Assembly (NCBI GenBank): GCA_945868555.1
Contig: CAMBMC010000141.1
Span: forward strand, 1 to 6,465
Direction: 5' to 3'
Length of the DNA: 6,465 bases
Origin: Chitinophaga pinensis
Lineage (GTDB): Bacteria; Bacteroidota; Bacteroidia; Flavobacteriales_D; Crocinitomicaceae
Shown here: positions 1-5,710 of the stretch, piece by piece
Position numbering within the stretch: position 1 is the stretch's first letter
How the letters are laid out: each line of letters starts with the position of its first letter
Made by a program: the position numbers and the translations under genes
The notes under the pieces: model-generated
Told to the model about the DNA's origin: nothing
What the model saw: only the letters and a program-made list of their open reading frames with translations
The model's database searches: none

Positions 1-484
1 AGCAGACATCCTTATTCTTGGTAAAGCCCTATCTGGTGGTGTTTATCCAGTTTCTGCAGTTTTAGCGGATGATGCGATTATGATGGTTATTAAGCCTGGT
101 CAGCATGGCTCTACTTTCGGCGGAAATCCTTTGGCAGCAAAAGTGGCCATGGCCGCCCTCGAAGTGGTTGAAGATGAACAATTGATGTTGAATGCACGTC
201 GTTTGGGAGTCATTTTCCGCAACGAAATGCAGCGCATCATTAACTCTTCCGAGTTGATCGTAAAAGTGCGTGGAAAAGGATTGTTGAACGCAATCATTGT
301 CAATGACTCGCCCGACAGTTCTACCGCCTGGAATCTTTGTGTTGCCTTAATGCACAATGGACTATTGGCCAAGCCAACACATGGAAACATTATTCGCTTT
401 GCACCACCCTTGGTGATGACTGAAACTGAGCTTATGGACTGCGTGGCCATTATCGAAAAAACGATCCTCGAATTCACAAAATAA
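1..484 (+). CDS. rocD: Ornithine aminotransferase, C-terminal part (5' end outside window)
   Basis: This is a pyridoxal-phosphate enzyme that transfers the delta-amino group of ornithine to 2-oxoglutarate, giving glutamate semialdehyde and glutamate; it links arginine/ornithine to proline and glutamate in the cytoplasm. The reading frame is open from base 2 and ends at TAA 482-484, leaving 160 residues of a family usually near 400-415, so roughly 250 N-terminal residues lie to the left. The visible part opens with the cofactor-lysine motif [15 protein letters not shown] (Lys codon at 23-25). It continues with the [13 protein letters not shown] phosphate-binding/dimer segment, then [10 protein letters not shown] and [18 protein letters not shown], which are characteristic of ornithine rather than acetylornithine aminotransferases. 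The end appears intact. It converges on the pseudouridine synthase gene 40 bp downstream, with no strong terminator hairpin between them. Family assignment is by recalled motif similarity; substrate is inferred from it. Confidence 0.94.
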   Translation, partial: ADILILGKALSGGVYPVSAVLADDAIMMVIKPGQHGSTFGGNPLAAKVAMAALEVVEDEQLMLNARRLGVIFRNEMQRIINSSELIVKVRGKGLLNAIIVNDSPDSSTAWNLCVALMHNGLLAKPTHGNIIRFAPPLVMTETELMDCVAIIEKTILEFTK

Positions 485-524
485 ATTCAGAGGAGTATAT
501 ACCTGATTACTTCGAATTGACGCC

Positions 525-1235
525 TTACTTTTCGCGCTGAAAGAAGCTCATGAAATAAGTGGGCACAACAGTTTCGAAGGTCATTTCCTTCTTTTTGAAC
601 GGATGCATGATGCGCAAGGAAAAGGAATGTAGCGCCAAGCGTTGGGGACCTTTTTCCGCAGTTCCGTACACTTTATCTCCCAACACTGGATGGCCTTTTT
701 CCGATAAATGCACCCTGATTTGGTGTTTTCTTCCTGTGAACAAATCGATCTCCAACAAACTGAGCTCTTCCGTTTCTTTTAGCACTTTAAATCCAGTGCG
801 TGCCAACTTGCCTGCAAGCGCATCTTTTGTAGAGTATACTCTTAAAGCCTTGTTTTCCATCAAGTAGGAGGTATATTCACCCTGCTTGTATTTTAATTTT
901 CCGTGCACTACGGCAAGGTATTTTTTACCAAAATCTTTCCAGTTTTCTTGCAAAAACACCTTGGACTGTTCATTTTTGGCAAACACTAAGATCCCAGATG
1001 TTTCACGGTCCAAACGATGCACGACATATACGCGATTTTTCGAACGCGAATTCCCTTTCATGACATACTCATTGAGCAAAAAATGTGCGGTGCGTTCTTT
1101 TTCACGATCGGTGCCAATCGTCAACAATCCCGGAGCTTTATCCACCACGATGATTTCTGGGTCTTCGTAGAGAATGGTGAGTCCACTTGGCTGGTATTTT
1201 TTGGGTGGAAGCTTCGGCGCTTTATTGTCGTTCAT
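525..1235 (-). CDS. RluA-family RNA pseudouridine synthase
   Basis: This enzyme isomerises uridine to pseudouridine in rRNA or tRNA. The catalytic motif HRLDRETSG is at residues 73-81 (Asp76 the nucleophile). Other family motifs follow: the VDKAPGLL-type N-terminal segment (31-38), GRKHQIRVHL (168-177), GHPVLGDKVYG (181-191) and RLALHSF (199-205). No S4 RNA-binding domain precedes the catalytic domain, so it resembles the short RluA/TruC-like members; the exact RNA target cannot be told from sequence. I chose the ATG at 1235-1233 (236 aa). An in-frame TTG at 1256-1254 would add seven residues and leave only 17 bp to the gene upstream; neither start has a Shine-Dalgarno sequence, so the start is uncertain. 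It is the last gene of the minus-strand block, 38 bp after the YdeI/CDGSH gene, and its 3' end faces the ornithine aminotransferase gene. Confidence 0.93.
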   Translation of the reverse strand: MNDNKAPKLPPKKYQPSGLTILYEDPEIIVVDKAPGLLTIGTDREKERTAHFLLNEYVMKGNSRSKNRVYVVHRLDRETSGILVFAKNEQSKVFLQENWKDFGKKYLAVVHGKLKYKQGEYTSYLMENKALRVYSTKDALAGKLARTGFKVLKETEELSLLEIDLFTGRKHQIRVHLSEKGHPVLGDKVYGTAEKGPQRLALHSFSLRIMHPFKKKEMTFETVVPTYFMSFFQREK

Positions 1236-1273
1236 GAACAGATTAAAAGTGGACAAAGGTAAGATAACAAGGC

Positions 1274-1939
1274 TTAGTAAGGTTTCTTAAAATCTTTGAT
1301 CGCTTTATGCGACCCATCACACGACGGCATTCGTTTCGACAATCCACAGATACAGTCGTCGATACCCTTGCCTTTTAGAATGCGTGGGATTAACTTTTCG
1401 ATGCGTGACTTACGCGTTTCTGCTTGCTTTGCGGATGAAAAATGTAAAATATAGGCACGTTTTCTTCCTGGTGTGAGTTTCTCAAATGCCGCTTGAAATT
1501 CCGGATTCTTTTCAAACACCTCTTTCAATTCAACAGGATTTGTAGGCGAAGCCACATCCGTTTTAGGCACCTTCAACCCTGCCTTTTCGATTTCAATGGC
1601 TTCGAAGATGTATTGCTTAATTTCTGTTCGTAAAGATTTAATTTGTTCACAATTCGTGAAGCGAATCATCCGCATTCCTTGTGTGTTTTCACCTGAGCGA
1701 GCAAGGATTGTTGATGGGTCTGCGAGCAAGGCTCCCTTGAAAAATGCAAGAACACAAGAGTCCTTAAAAGCACTGACGAACAAAACATTCTTCCCGTTAA
1801 ATGAATAACACGGTTGGCGCCATTTGTATTCTTCTGTCAAATCGCATTTGAGCACAAGCTCGCGAAGTAAAGACATCTCTGCTTGCCACTTTTTCGCCTT
1901 GTCTAAAAACTCATCAACCTGTGGATTTTTGAAACTCAT
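1274..1939 (-). CDS. YdeI/OmdA-family protein with C-terminal CDGSH iron-sulfur motif
   Basis: A 221-residue cytoplasmic protein with no signal peptide or membrane helix. Residues about 5-120 match the DUF1801/YdeI-like fold (KWRQPCYSF at 39-47, FFKGALL at 66-72, MRMIRFTN at 89-96, YIFEAIEIEKAGLKVP at 110-125). Residues about 135-195 resemble the bacteriocin-protection YdeI/OmpD-associated (OmdA) segment (LTPGRKRAYILHFSSAKQAET, then SRIEKLIPRILKGKG). The last 26 residues hold C-I-C-G-L-S-K-R-M-P-S-C-D-G-S-H at 196-211. This fits the CDGSH consensus CxC-x2-(S/T)-x3-P-x-CDG-(S/A/T)-H exactly, with predicted [2Fe-2S] ligands Cys196, Cys198, Cys207 and His211. Biological role is unknown; an electron-transfer, redox-sensing or cluster-carrier role is inference. 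The start ATG lies 2 bp after the stop of the upstream membrane-protein gene, suggesting translational coupling. Confidence 0.88.
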   Translation of the reverse strand: MSFKNPQVDEFLDKAKKWQAEMSLLRELVLKCDLTEEYKWRQPCYSFNGKNVLFVSAFKDSCVLAFFKGALLADPSTILARSGENTQGMRMIRFTNCEQIKSLRTEIKQYIFEAIEIEKAGLKVPKTDVASPTNPVELKEVFEKNPEFQAAFEKLTPGRKRAYILHFSSAKQAETRKSRIEKLIPRILKGKGIDDCICGLSKRMPSCDGSHKAIKDFKKPY

Positions 1940-1941
1940 TT

Positions 1942-2481
1942 TCAGTAGTTTATATTTTCGTATTCACTTTTGCCGATGTGGTGCATGTATTTTTGTCCCA
2001 TGCCATTGGTCACATAGCTCATCACGGTCTCTGTTTTACGTTTTCCCTTTGCAGTGATGTAAGTCATCTCAATCTGACAATCGTGCTCAATCTCGATCCA
2101 AACAGTTTCCGAATCTCCATTTTCGAGTACTTCGATGTGTTCCTTTTCGCAACCTGAAATGTGAATGTTTCGAATATCTTGACCGGAATCATTGATGAAT
2201 GTCACACGCATGACACTAGTGAAATAAATCCCAATGGCAAAGAAAACAATGGCTGTTGGAATATTTAAAAACAAAAGTCCAATCCCCCTCCCTCCAATGA
2301 TTGCTAATAAAATCAAAATAATGAGATTGATGATCCCGGCGCCGAAAAAATAGTAAAGCCCTATAAATCCATAGTCCATGTCACCAGTTAAAACAAACGC
2401 CAAGCAAATCAAAAAGGCAATGAAAAAAGTAATGATCGTGGTGTACTTAGCTAAAGGATGAATCAATCTGGCACCTTGCAT
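1942..2481 (-). CDS. Three-helix membrane protein of unknown function
   Basis: I do not recognise this 179-residue family. Three hydrophobic stretches look like membrane helices: about residues 13-32, 41-63 and 67-90. They are followed by a soluble C-terminal domain of about 88 residues (91-179). That domain alternates short hydrophobic strands with polar turns (VTFIND, IRNIHISG, VWIEIEH, CQIEMTYITAKGK), which suggests a small beta-rich fold; it has two cysteines (in SGCEKE and HDCQIE) and ends in a His/Tyr-rich tail. Arg/Lys distribution gives no sure topology, so the domain could face cytoplasm or periplasm. Start ATG at 2481-2479 sits directly against a 14 bp tandem repeat and has no Shine-Dalgarno sequence. 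The gene lies 23 bp after the lipoprotein gene and 2 bp before the YdeI/CDGSH gene, so it is probably cotranscribed with both. The coding region is intact. Confidence 0.8.
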   Translation of the reverse strand: MQGARLIHPLAKYTTIITFFIAFLICLAFVLTGDMDYGFIGLYYFFGAGIINLIILILLAIIGGRGIGLLFLNIPTAIVFFAIGIYFTSVMRVTFINDSGQDIRNIHISGCEKEHIEVLENGDSETVWIEIEHDCQIEMTYITAKGKRKTETVMSYVTNGMGQKYMHHIGKSEYENINY

Positions 2482-2508
2482 TTTTCATTCTTAATTTTTC
2501 ATTCTTAA
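2482..2508 (-). repeat. 14 bp perfect tandem repeat between two genes
   Basis: On the plus strand TTTTTCATTCTTAA occurs at 2481-2494 and again without a gap at 2495-2508. On the coding (minus) strand this reads TTAAGAATGAAAAA twice, made of alternating related heptamers TTAAGAA and TGAAAAA. The upstream copy contains the TAA stop of the lipoprotein gene (2507-2505), and the downstream copy runs into the first base of the ATG of the membrane-protein gene (2481). Almost the whole 23 bp intergenic spacer is therefore repeat. Function is not known; short AT-rich tandem units like this can change copy number by slippage. Confidence 0.85.
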
Positions 2509-3860
2509 TTCTCCTTGTAAACTACCTCAAACACCATCACCGTATTTCCCGTATTCGGCACAGAATCTTTACCTTGAGAGGTCGTTACTAGCTGTTTTCC
2601 ATCGGGCGAAAGGGCCATTCCAACTGGAAATTTTGCGGCGTCGACCTCGGCAATTTTTGTCATGGTCATCGCATCAATCACAACCACTTTGTACGCATCA
2701 TTGACGCAAGCAAAGATATACTTGCCATCATCAGTCACATCTATGGTTCGTGCACCTGGACCAACCGTTACTGTCTCCCATTTCTTGAAAACAAGTTTGG
2801 AATTGTCGTCAAATCCTTGGGCAAAGATATCCTCCAATTTCGCTTTTTGAACCACCCCAAATCTATTCGAACTCATCATCAGGTATCCATTATTGATGAC
2901 CAAATGTCGGAGATTTGCATAGGCCCCTGTGATTGTTCCGATGTATGTTTTTGTTTCCATGTCAATCACTGCGATTCCCTCACCACCCATCTTGGCAATC
3001 AAAAGTTTGCTATTGTCTGGTGTAAACACGGTGCCTCTCAAGCAATTTCCGCAATCAGAGTCACGGTCTGAGTCGGCAGAAAAATCCATTTCAAGCCGCT
3101 TATCCACGACAATGTGTGCCACATAACTGAAGTCCATTGGCTTTTTCCCGGACACATCGATCAATCCGACCGTATTGTCGCCCCAATGGGTTACAGCGAT
3201 GTATTTATTGTCGGATGAGCAGGTAATCATTTTGGGCAGTGGCCCTGAGGGCATTACACGTACGATTTGATCTGTTTCGGTGTCAATGATCGCAATCGCA
3301 GACGGAGATTCAGCCTTTGGATCCCAATTGCGTCGGTAGTAGGTCACCCAAAGGTATTTTCCATTGTGAGACAAACAACTTTCAACCGGTTTGCCCAAAA
3401 AGTGGTTGTATTCCTTTTTTTCTTGTTTGAATTTGTAATCAAATGCCGTATTGACATTGTCTTTGAAGAGTGAATTGTTTGACTCGTTGAATTCATGACG
3501 AATTTCCTTCAATTTTCTCAATGTTTTTGAATCAAACACGATGGTTGTATAGCCTTCCAAGGAGTTCACATAAAACTTCGAGCCGTCTATTGAGTATGTG
3601 ACCGACTTTGGTGAATTAACGGCAGGTTCATAGACGGCCAAAGGATCTTTGGGTGCCATTGTTTTACTTTGAATCACCTTCACTAGCTTAAGTTCCTTGA
3701 AATCTGGTCCTTGAACCAATTGCACCTTGCGAATTGAATCTTCCGGTGATGCCACTTTGCCTTCACTTTCTGCTGCATTGCCGTTTGAACAAGAAATGGT
3801 GCTAAATAGCAATGCACCAACTGGGATTATCCTTAATAATCTTGATAAATAAACTCTCAT
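2505..3860 (-). CDS. Beta-propeller (YncE/YVTN-like) lipoprotein
   Basis: A 451-residue exported protein. The N-terminus has basic residues (Arg2, Arg7, Arg10), a hydrophobic stretch at 11-22 and a loose lipobox ending in Cys24 (STISC), so it should be cut and lipidated there. No clear acidic surface-export signal follows the cysteine, so an inner-leaflet outer-membrane or periplasm-facing position is likelier than the surface. From about residue 80 it has repeated beta-propeller blades of the SPDGKxLxVx...VxVID type: SVTYSIDGSKFYVNS (86-100), SCLSHNGKYLWVTYY (161-175) with IAIIDTETDQIV (189-200), CSSDNKYIAVTHWGDNTVGLID (214-235), VFTPDNSKLLIAK with IAVIDMETK (278-304), IDVTDDGKYIFACV with VVVIDAMTMTKI (373-403), and MALSPDGKQLVTTSQ (415-429). 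An Asp-rich DSDRDSDCGNC segment at 263-273 interrupts the blades. Ligand or partner is unknown. It is the promoter-proximal gene of the minus-strand block. Confidence 0.88.
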   Translation of the reverse strand: MRVYLSRLLRIIPVGALLFSTISCSNGNAAESEGKVASPEDSIRKVQLVQGPDFKELKLVKVIQSKTMAPKDPLAVYEPAVNSPKSVTYSIDGSKFYVNSLEGYTTIVFDSKTLRKLKEIRHEFNESNNSLFKDNVNTAFDYKFKQEKKEYNHFLGKPVESCLSHNGKYLWVTYYRRNWDPKAESPSAIAIIDTETDQIVRVMPSGPLPKMITCSSDNKYIAVTHWGDNTVGLIDVSGKKPMDFSYVAHIVVDKRLEMDFSADSDRDSDCGNCLRGTVFTPDNSKLLIAKMGGEGIAVIDMETKTYIGTITGAYANLRHLVINNGYLMMSSNRFGVVQKAKLEDIFAQGFDDNSKLVFKKWETVTVGPGARTIDVTDDGKYIFACVNDAYKVVVIDAMTMTKIAEVDAAKFPVGMALSPDGKQLVTTSQGKDSVPNTGNTVMVFEVVYKEN

Positions 3861-3886
3861 ATTTAGCGCATGAAATGAATGAACAA

Positions 3887-3894
3887 CAAATTAA
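3887..3894 (-). promoter_or_regulatory. Weak -7-like element before the lipoprotein gene
   Basis: On the minus strand TTAATTTG matches the Bacteroidota -7 consensus TAnnTTTG with one mismatch (T for A at position 2). It would give a transcript starting about 20 bases before the ATG at 3860. No good -33 TTTG lies at the expected distance; the nearest candidate is TTTA about 16 bases upstream. The position, in the divergent 221 bp spacer, is right, but the match is weak. Confidence 0.22.
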
Positions 3895-4030
3895 ATATCG
3901 AGTATAAAAGTAAAGCTTTTTATTTCAGAATATTGGCGTCACTTTTCTACTAACCGCAACAAAACGGAATGTCAAAAGAATTTGATCAAATGCCATTTGG
4001 TTCAATACCGAATTTCAATCAAGTGACACC

Positions 4031-4060
4031 TTTCATTCCACCTACTTTTCATTATCTTTG
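4031..4060 (+). promoter_or_regulatory. Bacteroidota-type promoter for the phosphohexomutase gene
   Basis: TATCTTTG at 4053-4060 is a perfect match to the Bacteroidota -7 element TAnnTTTG. TTTC at 4031-4034, 18 bases upstream, is a one-mismatch -33 element (consensus TTTG, usual spacing about 19-21). Transcription would start near 4067, giving a 5' leader of only about 15 bases before the TTG start at 4082, and no Shine-Dalgarno sequence. The consensus is known from Bacteroides and Flavobacterium; its use here is inferred. Confidence 0.5.
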
Positions 4061-4081
4061 CCACTATAAAACAGAATTACT

Positions 4082-5491
4082 TTGGCACAAAAAATCAAAT
4101 TCGGAACAGACGGATGGCGCGCGATTATCGCGAATGATTTTACCGTTGAAAATGTCGCTCGTGTGACTTTCGCTACAGGAGAATGGATGAAAAAACGCTA
4201 CGAAAATCCATGCGTGGTGGTCGGGCATGACTGCCGTTTCGCAGGTGAATTGTTTGCTGAAACGACGACCAAAGTATTGCTCTCACAAGGCATTCGTGTG
4301 AAATTGGCGCGAGGATTTGTCTCAACGCCAATGATTTCGCTTGGTGCCAATCAACTGAACTGCGAAATTGGTGTCATCATCACTGCAAGTCACAATCCCC
4401 CATCCTACAACGGATTTAAATTAAAGGCATTCTTCGGAGGACCTTTAGCGCCTTGGCATGTGCAAGAGGTGGAAGATATCATTCCGGATGTTTGTCCTGT
4501 GGATTATTCGGCCATTGATTTGGACAGTGCGATTGCTGCTGGTCAATTGGAAATTGTCGATTTAGAAACGCGCTATGTCGATCACGTAAAAGCACATTTC
4601 GACATCGATTCCATCGAAAAATCAGGAATGAATCTCGTGTATGACGCCATGTACGGTGCTGGTCAGCGCGCTTTGAAACGCATATTGCCGAACACTCAGT
4701 TTTTGCATTGTGACTATAATCCTTCCTTCATGGGACAGGCACCCGAGCCGATTGCGAAGAACCTCCAAGAACTCGAGGCATACATCAAAGAAAAAGGTGA
4801 CATTGATTGCGCCTTGGCAACGGATGGCGATGCCGATCGAATTGGTCTATACAACGGCAAAGGAGAATTTGTCGATTCACACCACATCATCCTATTGCTG
4901 ATCCATTACATGGCGAAGTACAAAAAGATGACGGGTAAAGTTGTCATTGCCTTCTCGGTAACGCCTCGTGTGGAACGTATGGCAGCACATTATGGATTTG
5001 AATTGATTACCACAAAAATTGGATTCAAAGACATCGCAGCCATCATGGTTGAAGATGATGTGTTGATCGGCGGTGAAGAATCTGGTGGCATTGCTGTAAA
5101 AGGACATATTCCTGAGCGCGATGGCATTTGGATGGGAATGATCATCTGGGAATTCATGGCGAAATCAGGCAAGACCTTGGATGAATTGATCGATGAAGTA
5201 TATGAAATCGTTGGAGAATTCAAATTTGAACGCAATGACCTCCATATCACAGAAGAGTTGAAGCAGCGTATCATCGCCAATTGCAAAGCAGACAACTACA
5301 CGTCGTTTGGACCCTATAAGGTTCGTGATGTGAAAACAACCGATGGATTCAAGTATTTCTTTGACGATGACCGTTGGGTAATGATTCGTCCATCGGGAAC
5401 AGAGCCCGTTTTGCGCACCTATGCCGAAGCACCTACATTGGAGGAAGTTCGTGTGATTTTGAAAGCCACAGAACAAGCCATCTGCCTCTAA
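4082..5491 (+). CDS. Phosphoglucomutase/phosphomannomutase family protein
   Basis: An alpha-D-phosphohexomutase of 469 residues, the usual length, moving phosphate between C1 and C6 of glucose or mannose via an enzyme phosphoserine. It would supply hexose-1-phosphate for polysaccharide and nucleotide-sugar synthesis in the cytoplasm. All four active-site parts are visible: the phosphoserine loop TASHNPPSYNG (101-111, Ser103), the Mg-binding loop DGDADR (248-253), the sugar-selecting GGEESGG (330-336), and the phosphate loop RPSGTEP (436-442). The N-terminal KFGTDGWR (6-13) is also family-conserved. It fits the PGM/PMM group better than GlmM, but glucose versus mannose preference cannot be decided. 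The start is TTG at 4082. An in-frame TAA at 4067-4069 bars any upstream ATG, and the next in-frame ATG would delete FGTDGW, so TTG is well supported. It is transcribed away from the lipoprotein block. Confidence 0.95.
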   Translation: MAQKIKFGTDGWRAIIANDFTVENVARVTFATGEWMKKRYENPCVVVGHDCRFAGELFAETTTKVLLSQGIRVKLARGFVSTPMISLGANQLNCEIGVIITASHNPPSYNGFKLKAFFGGPLAPWHVQEVEDIIPDVCPVDYSAIDLDSAIAAGQLEIVDLETRYVDHVKAHFDIDSIEKSGMNLVYDAMYGAGQRALKRILPNTQFLHCDYNPSFMGQAPEPIAKNLQELEAYIKEKGDIDCALATDGDADRIGLYNGKGEFVDSHHIILLLIHYMAKYKKMTGKVVIAFSVTPRVERMAAHYGFELITTKIGFKDIAAIMVEDDVLIGGEESGGIAVKGHIPERDGIWMGMIIWEFMAKSGKTLDELIDEVYEIVGEFKFERNDLHITEELKQRIIANCKADNYTSFGPYKVRDVKTTDGFKYFFDDDRWVMIRPSGTEPVLRTYAEAPTLEEVRVILKATEQAICL

Positions 5492-5710
5492 GTTGTTTTT
5501 TATTGTGGTGAGCTTTGAATAAAATGGCAATGGCAAATTGCTTATTTAACACGGGACAAACTTAAAGGGACTGGATAGTTTTGGCAAGTCCGTTCTCGAC
5601 CATGCCTTATGGAAGAAAACGACGTTTTGATTGGTGCCATTGAAGATGCCGCAGCTGTGAAGTACGAAGCGAGATGTGTTCAATTCATTCGAATTGCCTA
5701 ATATTGCAGC
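5492..5710 (+). other. 219 bp spacer before aroC, with one tiny ORF
   Basis: No strong terminator hairpin with a T-run was found after the phosphohexomutase stop; the T6 run at 5495-5500 has no stem before it. A 30-codon ORF, ATG 5609 to TAA 5699-5701, begins MEENDVLIGAIEDAAAV and ends FIRIA, 9 bp before the aroC ATG. It is not rich in Phe/Tyr/Trp, so it does not look like an aromatic attenuation leader. A six-base inverted repeat CAATTC-ATTC-GAATTG lies at 5681-5696, inside its last codons. The spacer could hold a degraded gene, a real small protein or simply the aroC leader; none can be confirmed. Confidence 0.4.
5576..5583 (+). promoter_or_regulatory. Possible -7 element for aroC
   Basis: TAGTTTTG is a perfect match to TAnnTTTG, but there is no TTTG-like -33 element at the expected 19-21 base spacing. 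If used, transcription would start near 5590 and the aroC leader would be about 120 bases, including the 30-codon ORF. The motif is short enough to arise by chance. Confidence 0.3.

Noticed and set aside
100..477. 125-codon minus-strand open frame opposite ornithine aminotransferase
   Set aside because: It lies fully antisense to a clearly conserved gene and has no recognisable motifs; shadow frame.
485..524. Possible bidirectional terminator between the convergent ornithine aminotransferase and pseudouridine synthase genes
   Set aside because: The only symmetry is GTATATAC and a bulged AGG/CCT around it, with no T-run on either side; too weak to call.
3938..4027. Inverted repeat GTCACTT (3938-3944) / AAGTGAC (4021-4027) in the divergent spacer
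   Set aside because: Only seven bases separated by about 76; no support for an operator or hairpin.
4990..5536. Two long minus-strand open frames (4990-5295 and 5165-5536) opposite the phosphohexomutase
   Set aside because: Both are antisense to highly conserved coding sequence, overlap each other in different frames and show no protein family features.
5699..5706. TAATATTG just before aroC as a -7 element
   Set aside because: It has one mismatch and would place the transcription start inside or after the aroC ATG, which fits the clear start poorly.
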